From the NCBI GenBank assembly GCA_937892545.1, contig CALAFO010000089.1, positions 1-62,255 of the forward strand: 62,255 bases of DNA, in the 5' to 3' direction. The first letter of the stretch is position 1, and every line of letters starts with the position of its first letter. This DNA is from Scatosoma sp002474405. GTDB lineage: Bacteria > Bacillota > Clostridia > Christensenellales > Borkfalkiaceae. The notes beneath the pieces were generated by a model that saw nothing but the letters and a program-made list of their open reading frames with translations, did not search any database and was not told where the DNA came from. The position numbers and the translations under genes were made by a program. Below, piece by piece: positions 33,468 to 43,800 of the stretch.

Positions 33468-35906
33468 ATGAAATTCGGATATTTCGACGACGAACGCAAA
33501 GAATACGTAATCGATACGCCGTACACCCCGCTGCCCTGGATCAACTATCTCGGCAACGACGACTTTTTTTCCATTATTTCAAATACGGCGGGCGGCTATT
33601 CTTTCTACCGCGACGCAAAATTAAGACGGCTCACCCGCTATCGCTACAATTCGCCCGCCACGGATAACGGCGGCAGATATTTCTACATCACCGACGGAAA
33701 AACGGCGTTTTCTCCCGCTTTTCTTCCGTGCAAAACGCCGCTCGATTTTTATCGCTGCCGCCACGGACTCAATTACACCGTATTCGAAAGCAGGAAAAAC
33801 GACGTTTCCGCCGAACTTTTATGTTTCGTGCCGCAAAAAGACAACTGCGAAATCGATCTTTTAAAGATTAAAAATAATTCTGCGGAAGAAAAAACGCTCT
33901 CCGTGTACGGCGGCGTGGAATTCTGCCTGTGGAACGCACAGGACGATACGACGAATTTCCAGCGCAATTACAACACGGGCGAAGTGGAAATCACGCAATG
34001 CGGCGATTACGGCGCGGTGTATCATAAAACGGAATACCGCGAACGGCGCAATCACTACGCGTTTTTCTCCCTGAACGCCGCGCCCGACGGCTACGATACC
34101 GACAGAGATACCTTCCTCGGCAAATTCAACGGTTTCGATTGCCCCGATGCGGTACGCCTCGCCACGTCGTTCAACGAAAAAGCAAGCGGCTGGGCGCCCG
34201 TGGCGTTTCTGAGAAAAGACGTAACGCTTGCGCCGGGGCAGGAAATCTCCCTCGTATATCTTCTCGGCTATGCGGAAAACGAGAAAAACGATAAATGGGA
34301 AGCGCCGGGCGTCGTCAATAAAAAGAAAGCCGTCGCGCTCATCGGAAAATACAAAACGGAACAAGCCGTTTACGATGCCTTCAACGAACTGAAAACGCAC
34401 TGGAATACGCTGCTGGACAAGTTCTCCGTAAAAACGGCGGACGAAAAATTCGACAGAACCGTGAATATCTGGAACCAGTATCAATGTCTGATAACTTACC
34501 GCATGAGCCGCAGCGCGAGTTATTACGAAAGCGGTATCGGGCGGGGAATGGGCTTCCGCGATTCCTGTCAGGATCTTCTCGGCTTCGTGCACATACTGCC
34601 CGAAAAGGCGCGCGAACGCATTATCGATATCGCGTCGATTCAACTTCCCGACGGCACCACCTGGCACCAGTATCAGCCGCTTACCAAACGCGGCAACGCC
34701 GACGTGGGCGGCGGCTTCAACGACGATCCGCTCTGGTTGATTGCCTGCACCTATGCCTACGTTGCGGAAACGGGCGACTTTTCGATTTTAAGCGAAAGCG
34801 TCCCTTTCAACAACAACGAAAACGATCGGGCTTCCCTCCTCGAACATCTGAAACGTTCGGTGAATTTCACGATTACGCACAAAGGTCCTCACGGGCTGCC
34901 GCTGATCGGCAGAGCCGACTGGAACGACTGTCTGAACCTCAACTGTTTTTCCGAAACTCCGGGCGAAAGCTTCCAGACCTGCTCGAATTTCGAAAGCGGC
35001 AAAGCGGAAAGCGTGTTCATCGCGGGCATGTTCGTTAAATACGGCGAAGAATACGCGAAACTTTGCGAGAAAACAAACGACGCCGCGGAAGCGGAACGCA
35101 TACGCGAAGAAGTGCGGAAAATGACGATTGCGGCGGAAACGGCGGGCTGGGACGGCGAATGGTTCGTGCGCGCCTACGACGCGTTCGGTAACCCCGTAGG
35201 AAGCCGCGTATGCGACGACGGGAAAATCTTCATCGAACCGCAGGGCATGTGCGTGATGGCGGGGATCGGCGTGAACGACGGCAAAGCGCGAGCCGCGCTC
35301 GACAGCGTAAAAAAACATCTCGATACAAAATACGGCATCGTGCTTTTGCAACCCGCCTACAAAGAATATCACGTAAACCTCGGCGAAGTATCTTCCTACC
35401 CTTGCGGCTACAAAGAAAACGCGGGCATTTTCTGCCACAACAACCCTTGGATCAGCTGCGCGGAAGCCGTAACGGGAAACGGAGAACGCGCTTTTGAAAT
35501 TTATCGTAAAATATGCCCCGCCTATCTTGAAGAAATCAGCGAAATACATAAAACCGAACCTTACGTTTTCAGTCAGATGATTGCGGGAAAAGACGCGCCC
35601 GATTTCGGCTCGGCGAAAAACAGCTGGCTTACGGGCACCGCCGCCTGGACATTCGTCAACGCGTCGCAGTATATTCTGGGCATAAAGCCCACCCTCGACG
35701 GACTTTCCGTAACGCCGTGCATGCCGCAATCGCTCGGCGAATTTTTCCTCACCCGCCGTTATCGCGGCGTGAAATACGAAATTCACGCCATACGGAAGAG
35801 CGACGCGGAACCCGGAGTTTACGTAAACGGAAAGAAGTGCGTCAACGGCGTGCTTCCCGCGGCGGAAAACGGCGCGACCGTTCAAGCAGAGGTAATTTAT
35901 CGATGA
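33468..35906 (+). CDS. GH94 cellobiose phosphorylase
   Basis: An 812-aa protein, the usual length of cellobiose phosphorylases. The N terminus M-K-F-G-Y-F-D-D and P-L-P-W-I-N-Y-L-G match the family, and G-M-G-F-R-D-S-C-Q-D carries the catalytic Asp (near 365). I-G-R-A-D-W-N-D-C-L-N and Y-K-E-N-A-G-I-F-C-H-N-N line the sugar and phosphate pockets. It phosphorolyses cellobiose to glucose-1-phosphate and glucose in the cytoplasm. Laminaribiose or other specificity cannot be fully excluded. Its stop overlaps the next start. Confidence 0.9.
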   Translation: MKFGYFDDERKEYVIDTPYTPLPWINYLGNDDFFSIISNTAGGYSFYRDAKLRRLTRYRYNSPATDNGGRYFYITDGKTAFSPAFLPCKTPLDFYRCRHGLNYTVFESRKNDVSAELLCFVPQKDNCEIDLLKIKNNSAEEKTLSVYGGVEFCLWNAQDDTTNFQRNYNTGEVEITQCGDYGAVYHKTEYRERRNHYAFFSLNAAPDGYDTDRDTFLGKFNGFDCPDAVRLATSFNEKASGWAPVAFLRKDVTLAPGQEISLVYLLGYAENEKNDKWEAPGVVNKKKAVALIGKYKTEQAVYDAFNELKTHWNTLLDKFSVKTADEKFDRTVNIWNQYQCLITYRMSRSASYYESGIGRGMGFRDSCQDLLGFVHILPEKARERIIDIASIQLPDGTTWHQYQPLTKRGNADVGGGFNDDPLWLIACTYAYVAETGDFSILSESVPFNNNENDRASLLEHLKRSVNFTITHKGPHGLPLIGRADWNDCLNLNCFSETPGESFQTCSNFESGKAESVFIAGMFVKYGEEYAKLCEKTNDAAEAERIREEVRKMTIAAETAGWDGEWFVRAYDAFGNPVGSRVCDDGKIFIEPQGMCVMAGIGVNDGKARAALDSVKKHLDTKYGIVLLQPAYKEYHVNLGEVSSYPCGYKENAGIFCHNNPWISCAEAVTGNGERAFEIYRKICPAYLEEISEIHKTEPYVFSQMIAGKDAPDFGSAKNSWLTGTAAWTFVNASQYILGIKPTLDGLSVTPCMPQSLGEFFLTRRYRGVKYEIHAIRKSDAEPGVYVNGKKCVNGVLPAAENGATVQAEVIYR

Positions 35907-38026
35907 ACGGAAAAATCTACCGACTGGACACGCCCGATACTTCCCTCGTGTTTCTGCAGGACGGGCAAAGCGTGGTTTATCTGTATTACGGAAAAAACAT
36001 CGGCGAAACGTCTCCGCTATTATATACGAAAGAAGACAATATCGGTACGGATTTAAGGAACAAACTTTTTTCCTGCTTCGGCGACGACGATCATCGCGAC
36101 AAATCGCTCCTGATTTTCAACGCGGACAATTCTTTTACGAACGAATTCGTGTTTAAAAGCGCGGTCGTATCGAAAGGGAAAAAGAATATTCCCTCGCTGC
36201 CCTCGTCGTTCGGCGCGGAAAAAACAATTACGTTCGAATTCGCGGACGAAACGGAAAATCTGCTTCTTACCATCGCCTATTCCGCCTACCGCGGCAACAA
36301 TTCGATTACCGTGCGTTCTTCCTTGAAAAACCTCGGAGAAAACACCGTAACTTTAAAAAAATTCGCTTCCCTTCAACTGGATCTGAGCGAAACGGATTTC
36401 ACGGCGAGCACGTTCGACGGCTGCTGGGCGGGCGAAAGAACCCGGCACGATACGCCTTTAAGTTCGGGCGTATTCGTCAATCAATCGCTGGCGGGCGCCT
36501 CTTCCGCGCAGCACAACCCGTTTACTTTTATCAAAAACGACCGCGGCATATACGCGTTCAACCTCGTCTATTCGGGAAATCACAAAACTTCTTACGAAAC
36601 GGATTCTTTCCGACGGACGAGAATCGTTTCGGGAATCAACGATTTTGCCTTCGAATACCGCCTGCCTCCGGGCGAAACCTTTTACGCCCCGGAAGCGGTG
36701 ATGATTTTTGCGGAAAATGAGGACGAACTCTCGCTGAACCTTCATTCCTTTATCGGCAAGCATATTATTCCGAAACGCTGGCAGCGCAAAAAACGCCCGA
36801 TCGTTATCAACAACTGGGAAGGCACGGAATTCGATTTCACCAAAGAAAAAATTCTCGCCATCGCGAAAAACGGCAAAAAAGCGGGCGCGGAACTCTTTGT
36901 TCTCGACGACGGATGGTTCGGCGCAAGAAACGACGATTCTTCTTCTCTCGGCGACTGGTCCGACAACGAGGCAAAAACGGGCGGCATCGCCCGCCTTGCC
37001 GACGATATACGCGCGCTCGGCATGGAATTCGGCATATGGATGGAGCCGGAAATGATTTCCCCGCGCAGCGAACTTTTCCGCACGCACCCCGAATACGCCA
37101 TGGCGATTCCGAAGAAAAAAACGTTTCTGCACAGAAATCAGATGATGCTGGATCTTACGAACGCCGACGTGAAAAAATACGTGGAAAACAGCGTAGAAAA
37201 CGTGATTCGCCTCACAAAACCCGCCTGTATCAAATGGGATTTCAACAGAGTGATGAGCGATTGTTTTTCAAAAAGCGTGTTCATCGGCGAATATTTCCAC
37301 CGATACGTCATCGCTCTGTACGACGTCATGAAAACACTCACGGAAAAGCACCCAGAAATCCTTTTCGAAGGCTGCGCCGCCGGCGGAGCGCGCTTCGATC
37401 TCGGCATCCTGTGCTATTTTCCGCAAATCTGGACGAGCGACAACACCGACGCCCTCGTACGCACCGAAATTCAGACGAACACTTCGTTATGCTATCCGCA
37501 ATCGTGCATGACGGCGCATCTCTCCGCCTCGCCGAATCGGTTCACGAAAAGATCTTTCTCTCCGGAAAACCGATTCAACGTGGCGTGTCTGTTCAATTTC
37601 GGCTACGAACTGGATTGTTCTTCGTTCACCGCACGGGAAATCAAGGCTACGGCGCGTTTTTCCGACTTCTATAAAAAACGGCGCGAGATGATTCAGTTCG
37701 GCGATTTTTACCGCCTCGGCAACCTCCGCGGCGTATGCGGTTTCGAAACGGTGTCCGCGCGGAAAGACAGAGCCCTTGCAAGCGTAATCATGCCCCGCCG
37801 CGAAAACGGCGTATCGAATCGCAGAATCGCCTTCAAAGGTCTGAACGCAACCGCGAAATACAAAGCGGTCGTGTATAATAAAGATTTATCCGTCAACAAC
37901 GAATTCACGGCGGGCGGCGCTACGCTCCTCTACGGAATTCCGTATGAAAACTACCGCCTTTCGCAAGACGTTTGTTCCGACGCCGATTTCAGAACGTTTC
38001 TGATCGAATTTATTCAAATCGACTGA
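35903..38026 (+). CDS. GH36 alpha-galactosidase
   Basis: A 707-aa GH36 enzyme: N-terminal beta-sandwich, then a barrel with L-D-D-G-W-F-G, I-W-M-E-P-E-M, nucleophile K-W-D-F-N-R (Asp near 447) and acid/base S-D-N-T-D-A (Asp near 514). It removes alpha-galactose, for instance from raffinose-type sugars or galactomannan. The ATG overlaps the GH94 stop as ATGA, so the two are translationally coupled and probably act on one mixed-linkage oligosaccharide. No signal peptide. Confidence 0.9.
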   Translation: MNGKIYRLDTPDTSLVFLQDGQSVVYLYYGKNIGETSPLLYTKEDNIGTDLRNKLFSCFGDDDHRDKSLLIFNADNSFTNEFVFKSAVVSKGKKNIPSLPSSFGAEKTITFEFADETENLLLTIAYSAYRGNNSITVRSSLKNLGENTVTLKKFASLQLDLSETDFTASTFDGCWAGERTRHDTPLSSGVFVNQSLAGASSAQHNPFTFIKNDRGIYAFNLVYSGNHKTSYETDSFRRTRIVSGINDFAFEYRLPPGETFYAPEAVMIFAENEDELSLNLHSFIGKHIIPKRWQRKKRPIVINNWEGTEFDFTKEKILAIAKNGKKAGAELFVLDDGWFGARNDDSSSLGDWSDNEAKTGGIARLADDIRALGMEFGIWMEPEMISPRSELFRTHPEYAMAIPKKKTFLHRNQMMLDLTNADVKKYVENSVENVIRLTKPACIKWDFNRVMSDCFSKSVFIGEYFHRYVIALYDVMKTLTEKHPEILFEGCAAGGARFDLGILCYFPQIWTSDNTDALVRTEIQTNTSLCYPQSCMTAHLSASPNRFTKRSFSPENRFNVACLFNFGYELDCSSFTAREIKATARFSDFYKKRREMIQFGDFYRLGNLRGVCGFETVSARKDRALASVIMPRRENGVSNRRIAFKGLNATAKYKAVVYNKDLSVNNEFTAGGATLLYGIPYENYRLSQDVCSDADFRTFLIEFIQID

Positions 38027-38077
38027 GCCTCGCTCTTTACTTTTCCTGCGGTTCACGCACCGGAAATACGATATGCA

Positions 38078-38112
38078 AAAAGCCTCGCGGAATTTTTCCG
38101 CAAGGCTTTTTT
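38078..38112. terminator. Bidirectional terminator
   Basis: A nine-base stem GCCTCGCGG/CCGCAAGGC (38082-38106) with U-runs on both strands. It ends the GH94-GH36 operon and the convergent surface-protein operon. Confidence 0.85.
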
Positions 38113-38129
38113 ATCATGGGAAAGACGGT

Positions 38130-40787
38130 TTAATCTTCTTTCTTCTTTTTGCCTGCCGCAACGCCTGCGCCCGCCAGCGCAAGAATCACGCACACCGCGG
38201 AAGATACGCTCACCGCGCCGGAGCAGCCTTTCTTTTTGCCGTTATCTTCGTCCGGCTGATCGGGTTTGGGTTCCGGGTCCACGGGATCAACGGGGTCTAC
38301 GGGGTCGGGCGTTTCGTCCTTTTCCACGGTTACGGTAACGGTGTACACCTCGCTGATATTGCCCGCGGCGTCTTTCGCATACAGTTTCACGGTATGCTTG
38401 CCTGCGTTCAGTTTTCCGTTCGTTACCGCCCCTTCAGACCATTCCGCGATAATCGCCACGTCGCCGTCGTTCTTATCGGTTGCCTTTTCGTTTCCGAAAT
38501 CGGGAGCGGCGTCGCCCGCCTTCGCCGTAATCGCCATTTCGCCCGAATAGGTGAATTCGGGAGCGGTGGTATCCACCGTTTTCGCCGCGTCCCGCGGTCC
38601 GTTCCAGTTCACCGATACGTCCGCAATATCCAGCGTTCCGTCTGCCTGCGACTGAATCGCAAAGCCGACAATCGTGTTCAGATTCACGTCGCCCGTGAAG
38701 CCGCCCCACAGCATGCCGTCCACTTCGCCGTTAATAAGCCCGATATCGAAATACAGGGTATGCCATTCGCCGTCCGCAATAATCAGAGAAGAAATATCCA
38801 CGCAATGATAGCCGAGGTTCCAGTCCTTGAAGTTTGCAAGCCCGAAATTCACCGCCTTGTTCAGCGCCGACGACGTTCTGTACGTAACGGAAACCATGCC
38901 GTTATAATCCACTTCGTCGTACACCGTTCCGAGGCTGTAATCCGCCACGCCGTATTCAAAAATTCTCGTAGCGTAATTGTTCGAATTGAACGTCGCGGTG
39001 ATGTAATAGCCGTACGTTTCGTCCCGCTGCGTAACGATGAGCTTTTTCTGTTCCTCTTCCGTCGCCGCGTCGTACTTCGCCTGCGAAGTCAAAGCGGAAG
39101 AAGCCACCTGCGCCGTCCAGCCGTAATTCGGCGCGCCGTCCGCCGCGAATACCTTATCCGTAAGGGAAAGCGTGTTTTCGAATTCGGCTACGGTAATCGA
39201 CACAGAAGTTTTCAAGCCGTTATAGGTAATTTCAAGGGAGGTGGTGCCGCCCGTAAGCATACCCGTGTATACGGTATAATCCGTAATTTCCTCTTCGCTG
39301 TTATCCTGCAGAACGGCTTTCACCACCATTCCGTCTTTTTCGAACTTTTCGCCCGCTTTATACGCCGTCTTTTTCGGCTGCGCGGTTACTTTCAGCGCGG
39401 TGTACTGCGAAACGACGTTCACGTTTACGTCGGCGGTGTACGTCTCTCCGTTATATGTCCAGGAAATCGTTACTTTGTCCGTTCCGGGAACAAGCGCGTC
39501 GGAAGAGAACGTATAATTCTTCACTTCCACCTTGCTTCCGTCGTCAAACACGGCTTTCACCGTCATACCGCTCGCATCAAACGATTCTCCCGCCTGATAA
39601 TCCGTCTTTGCGCCGCTCGTTTCGATGCCCGTAACTTTCTTCGCGGAAACGCCCGTAATTTTTACGTTTGCAAACGACGCGACGTTATCTCCCGTGCCCG
39701 TCGAACCGACGTTCATGCCGATTCCCACGAATTTGGAATAATCGAACCACGTCGCGGGCGCGGCGTTTCCGAACGAAGTTTTCTCCGCCACGTTTACGTT
39801 GGTATCCGCAATCGCCACGGAATAATCTTTCCATTCGCCCGCGGTATAGCCGGAAAGCGGAAGTTCCACGTACGCCGCTTCGCCCCACTGTCCGCACTCG
39901 TAATATAATCTTAAATTCGCCCACGTGTCGTCCGTGCCCGCAAAATCGAATTTCGCTCTGAACCGCAACGTACCGCCGAAAAGAAGCGCGGGCGTGATAT
40001 CCGTCATGCCTATCGTAACGCGGGTAGCCGTTCCCGCGTTCGTGCCGGAAACATAATATGCGTCGTCGTCCAGCTTCCCGAACGAAAGCGCCGTGCCGTC
40101 GGAAACCGCTTTTCCGGAAACAGGCGCCGTATACGTAGCCGTCCAGGCGGTTTTCGCCGCGTTCTGCGCGGGTTCGCCCACAGCCGTAACGTCCGTAAAG
40201 ATATCGTAACCCGTAATCGTTTCCGCATAATCGGAATTAGGATATTCCACCCATACGCGCTTAATCAGAAACGACGCGCTCGTCCCTATCGACATTCCCT
40301 TGAATTTCGCAAGCTGCGCCGCCGTCAGAGTAGATAAATCGTATTTTTTTATAACGTACGTTTCCGAAACGCCGATAGAATCTCCGTCGCCGTTCAGAGA
40401 AATCGGTTCGTTCCACCAGTTTGCAAAAGTAACGGCGTTCACCTTTCCCCACGAAGCGGAACCCGTCGTCTTATATTCAAAACAAAGTTGCCCGTTCTGC
40501 GCCTTGGAAAGGTCTATCGGCTCGGCAAGCAAAATCGCCCCGGACCACGCGTTGGAAACGGAGATTACGTTTATATCTCCGTCCTTTTCCGCCGTTGCCT
40601 TATCCAGCGTAACCGCGCTTGTATCGCCGTTGAAGATATCAACGGTAATCGTCTTTTCTTCCGTCGATTCCGCCGTCTGTCCGTCCTCGGCGAAAGAGAC
40701 AATCGCCATGCAGGCGGGTACGGCAACGGATACCGCCATCACCGTGGAACACACCGCCAACAAAATGTTTCTCTTTTTCTTTTTCAT
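38130..40787 (-). CDS. Surface protein with Ig-like domains and C-terminal anchor
   Basis: An 885-aa secreted protein. A signal peptide (1 to about 33) is followed by two beta-sandwich, CBM-like regions (about 45-375 and 540-735). Between them lie two group 3-type Ig-like modules (about 382-460 and 460-535; each with a D-Y-Q-A-G-E-S-F or A-Y-K-A-G-E-K-F strand). A further Ig-like module (about 740-825, N-A-G-K-H-T-V-K-L-Y-A-K-D-A-A-G-N) precedes a D-P-V repeat linker, K-K-K-G-C-S-G, a transmembrane helix and a lysine tail. No catalytic motif seen; probably glycan-binding. AAGGAGG precedes the ATG. It follows the SLH protein by 30 nt. Confidence 0.75.
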   Translation of the reverse strand: MKKKKRNILLAVCSTVMAVSVAVPACMAIVSFAEDGQTAESTEEKTITVDIFNGDTSAVTLDKATAEKDGDINVISVSNAWSGAILLAEPIDLSKAQNGQLCFEYKTTGSASWGKVNAVTFANWWNEPISLNGDGDSIGVSETYVIKKYDLSTLTAAQLAKFKGMSIGTSASFLIKRVWVEYPNSDYAETITGYDIFTDVTAVGEPAQNAAKTAWTATYTAPVSGKAVSDGTALSFGKLDDDAYYVSGTNAGTATRVTIGMTDITPALLFGGTLRFRAKFDFAGTDDTWANLRLYYECGQWGEAAYVELPLSGYTAGEWKDYSVAIADTNVNVAEKTSFGNAAPATWFDYSKFVGIGMNVGSTGTGDNVASFANVKITGVSAKKVTGIETSGAKTDYQAGESFDASGMTVKAVFDDGSKVEVKNYTFSSDALVPGTDKVTISWTYNGETYTADVNVNVVSQYTALKVTAQPKKTAYKAGEKFEKDGMVVKAVLQDNSEEEITDYTVYTGMLTGGTTSLEITYNGLKTSVSITVAEFENTLSLTDKVFAADGAPNYGWTAQVASSALTSQAKYDAATEEEQKKLIVTQRDETYGYYITATFNSNNYATRIFEYGVADYSLGTVYDEVDYNGMVSVTYRTSSALNKAVNFGLANFKDWNLGYHCVDISSLIIADGEWHTLYFDIGLINGEVDGMLWGGFTGDVNLNTIVGFAIQSQADGTLDIADVSVNWNGPRDAAKTVDTTAPEFTYSGEMAITAKAGDAAPDFGNEKATDKNDGDVAIIAEWSEGAVTNGKLNAGKHTVKLYAKDAAGNISEVYTVTVTVEKDETPDPVDPVDPVDPEPKPDQPDEDNGKKKGCSGAVSVSSAVCVILALAGAGVAAGKKKKED

Positions 40788-40817
40788 AATTTCCTCCTTG
40801 AAAATATGATATATATT

Positions 40818-43800
40818 TTATCCGCGTTTTTTCTTGCGGATGATTACAAAAGCCCCTGCGCCCAGCGCCGCCGCGACGCATACCGCCGCTATCGTTATGC
40901 CGATCGCCGCGCCGTTCTTCTTTTCTTTCTCGTCGGGCTGCGGCACAATCGGATCTTCCGCGTCCTTCGCCTCGGTAAGTCTGAAAATATACACGGCGGA
41001 TTCGCCTCTTGTCAGCGTATCGGTCGGCTTGATTTTGCCGAGATCCTCCGCGCTTATAATCTTCACGGATACCAGCGCGGCAAGCATCGCTTTGTCGCCG
41101 TCGTTCCAGTTCTTCAAATCCGCGTCATCAAGCACGGAAAGGTCCTCGTTCATCGTAACGCCCATGCCTTTCACGGCGTTGTACAACGCGAAATACGCCG
41201 CTTTATACGTAAGTTTTTCGTATGCTTTAATCTGCAAGCCGTCCACCAGCCCGTATTCGCGCGCCGTTTTGAATTGCTCGTACGCCCAGTGCGACGAATT
41301 CGCGTCCGCATACGCCCTGTTGCCGCCCGTAAGATGCGAAGCGTTCACCACCGCGCCGATGAAATCGCCCTTTTCCGTCGTCTCTTCCGTAAGGAACAGC
41401 GTTTCGGTTTTTCCCGGCATGTAATTTTTTATGGCTTCTATCGCGTTCGCGTATTCGCCGCCGATATCGCGGTAACTGCCGTACGCAGGCTTTCTTTCCG
41501 AAACGCGCGTTCTCACGATTTCGTAATAGGTGGTGTTATCGCCTTTTTTCAGAGTAATCACCGTGTAGCCGTCGGAATTCTTTTCCGCCGTGGCGCTTCT
41601 GTCCGTTACCCGAACGCCGGAACTGTTCAGAATATACACTTCGAAATCGTCGAACGATTTTAAAATAATTCTGCCGAGAATCGGCTGCACCAGAATCGGC
41701 GCCGTACCGAGCGAGGTAATCGTGGTGCCGTCGGAAGAAATTTCGGCGCCCGTGTTTCTCGATTGCCCCACGGCGGTAACAAGAAGTCTTTCGGCGGAAG
41801 CCACGGTGGGATTTTCGCCGTTTTCCGCTTTGCCGAGCGCGCTCACCGTAACCTGCGCATAGCCCGTTTCGATGCTGAGCTCCACGTCGTTCAGGCGGAT
41901 ATTTTTTCCGCCGATGTATCCCACGGCGCCCTGCGTCGACGCGGTGTTCAGAAAGAACGTCTGCTCCTCCCGATTCCAGATCATTTCACCGCCCTCGCTG
42001 ATCAGCTGCAGATGCAGAATTTTTTCAAGAATTTCGATATCGCTTTCCGCTTCGGAAATATCGAAATCGCCGCTCTGGAACAGCAGATTCCCGTCCTTAT
42101 CCGCAAAATATACGCCTGTTTTTCCCACCACATAGGTGCCGTCGGGCAAGCCCATGATCTGATTTCTGTAATCCATGGCGTCGTCTACGGTAATCACGCG
42201 GTAATAGCCCACTTCCGCTTTGGTGATTTCCGCCCGCCGATACAACAGCGAAGCGGAAGCGATTGTGGAAAATCTTCCGGGATGGTCCATAATGATAAAC
42301 GAATTCGAAATCTGATTCGTGCGTTTATCCAACGCTTTATTCATGTACGTGAACGCCGTAAGGCTCCAGCCCTGATACGAATAAATCGCGGCGGCAATCA
42401 GATTGAATTCCATGCTGTGAATGTTCGGCTCGGCGATCAACGATTCCGTAACGATATACGGAAGCCCCATCACCTTTCTGAAAGAGGCGTTTGCAAACGT
42501 ATTTCCGCCGATATCTCCCAGCGTGCTGCCCCCGTTCGGAACGGACGTGCCCACCTGATATTCCGTGCCCGTGGTAGGGTGAGACTGATAGGTGTGGCGC
42601 GCCACGTAATCGTAGTGCGCGTTGAGGAAAAGGTCGGAGCGATCGTCCCCCGCGAAGTTCGTGCCGCCCGCTATCGGACATTCCACGCCGAGTCCGCCCG
42701 CCGGAACGCTTTCTTTCGCCCAGTCGTTCATATCGGAATAGAAACTTTCCATCAGGGTATAGAAAAATTCGAAACCGTCCGCACAGCGTTGCGCGGAATA
42801 TTTATCGGTAAGGAAGTCTCCGTTGATCTGCACGGTGGCGTCCTCAAGGCTTTCGTTACGGCTGTCAAACCCCGTCTTTCCGTCCTCTTTCCACGCCGCC
42901 TTGATGGCGTTTTCCGTTTCTTTCACGCTCAGCGTGCCGCCCGGATTGTACTTCTTTTTAAGAAACGTGGCGTATTTTTGCTGTGCCATCTGTTTGTACG
43001 TTTCCGATTTGAACTGATAGTTCGCGCTGTCGTCGTACATCGTCATCAGATTGGATTCGTTGGTGATTTCCAGCATCGCCAGCGTGCGATCTTCCGCCAG
43101 TTTCGTACCCGTGTAAGGATTCACCGAACCGAGCACGTCCCGCACCAGTTCTTTCGTGGATTGCTGCAGGCGTTCGTCGATGTACACTTCCATTTTGAAT
43201 CCCTGCGAAATATCCGCGACTTCCGAATCGGAAAGTTTATCGTCGGTAACGTCTTTCGTGGCGTATCTGCCGCCCAGCATCACAAAATCAAGATAAATGC
43301 CTTTCTTTTTACATGCCGCCCAGAAATAATTGAATTGATCCAGCTGCTCCGCGGCTACGTCTTTTCCGTTGCCGTTATAGCCGAAAATATTCGGATAATA
43401 ATAGGAAGAATCCCAGTCGAGAATACGGATCAGATTATAACCGCCCGCAGCAATCGCGTTTACGAGAATATCCGTTTTATCGTGCGTCTGGAACAGGGAA
43501 TACGCGTTTATATTCACGCCCCAGAAATTCGCCTTTGTTCCGTCCGCAAACACAAATTCGTCGCCTTTCGTCTGCACTTTGCCGTGATCGGCGTTATCGA
43601 GAAGATACGAAACGTCAAGCGGCGAGCCGATCATCGCTTCGAGGTCCGCAAGTTCGTAAGCATACCAGTCGCTTGTATCGGGCGAATAGACGTTTTCGCG
43701 TTCCGCCATAAACATTCCCGCGCCGCCGAAATCCGCCGCCGTAAGGGCGATAATCATACAAGCCGCTTCCTCCGAAACGATTTCGCATTTCAGTTCTTTT

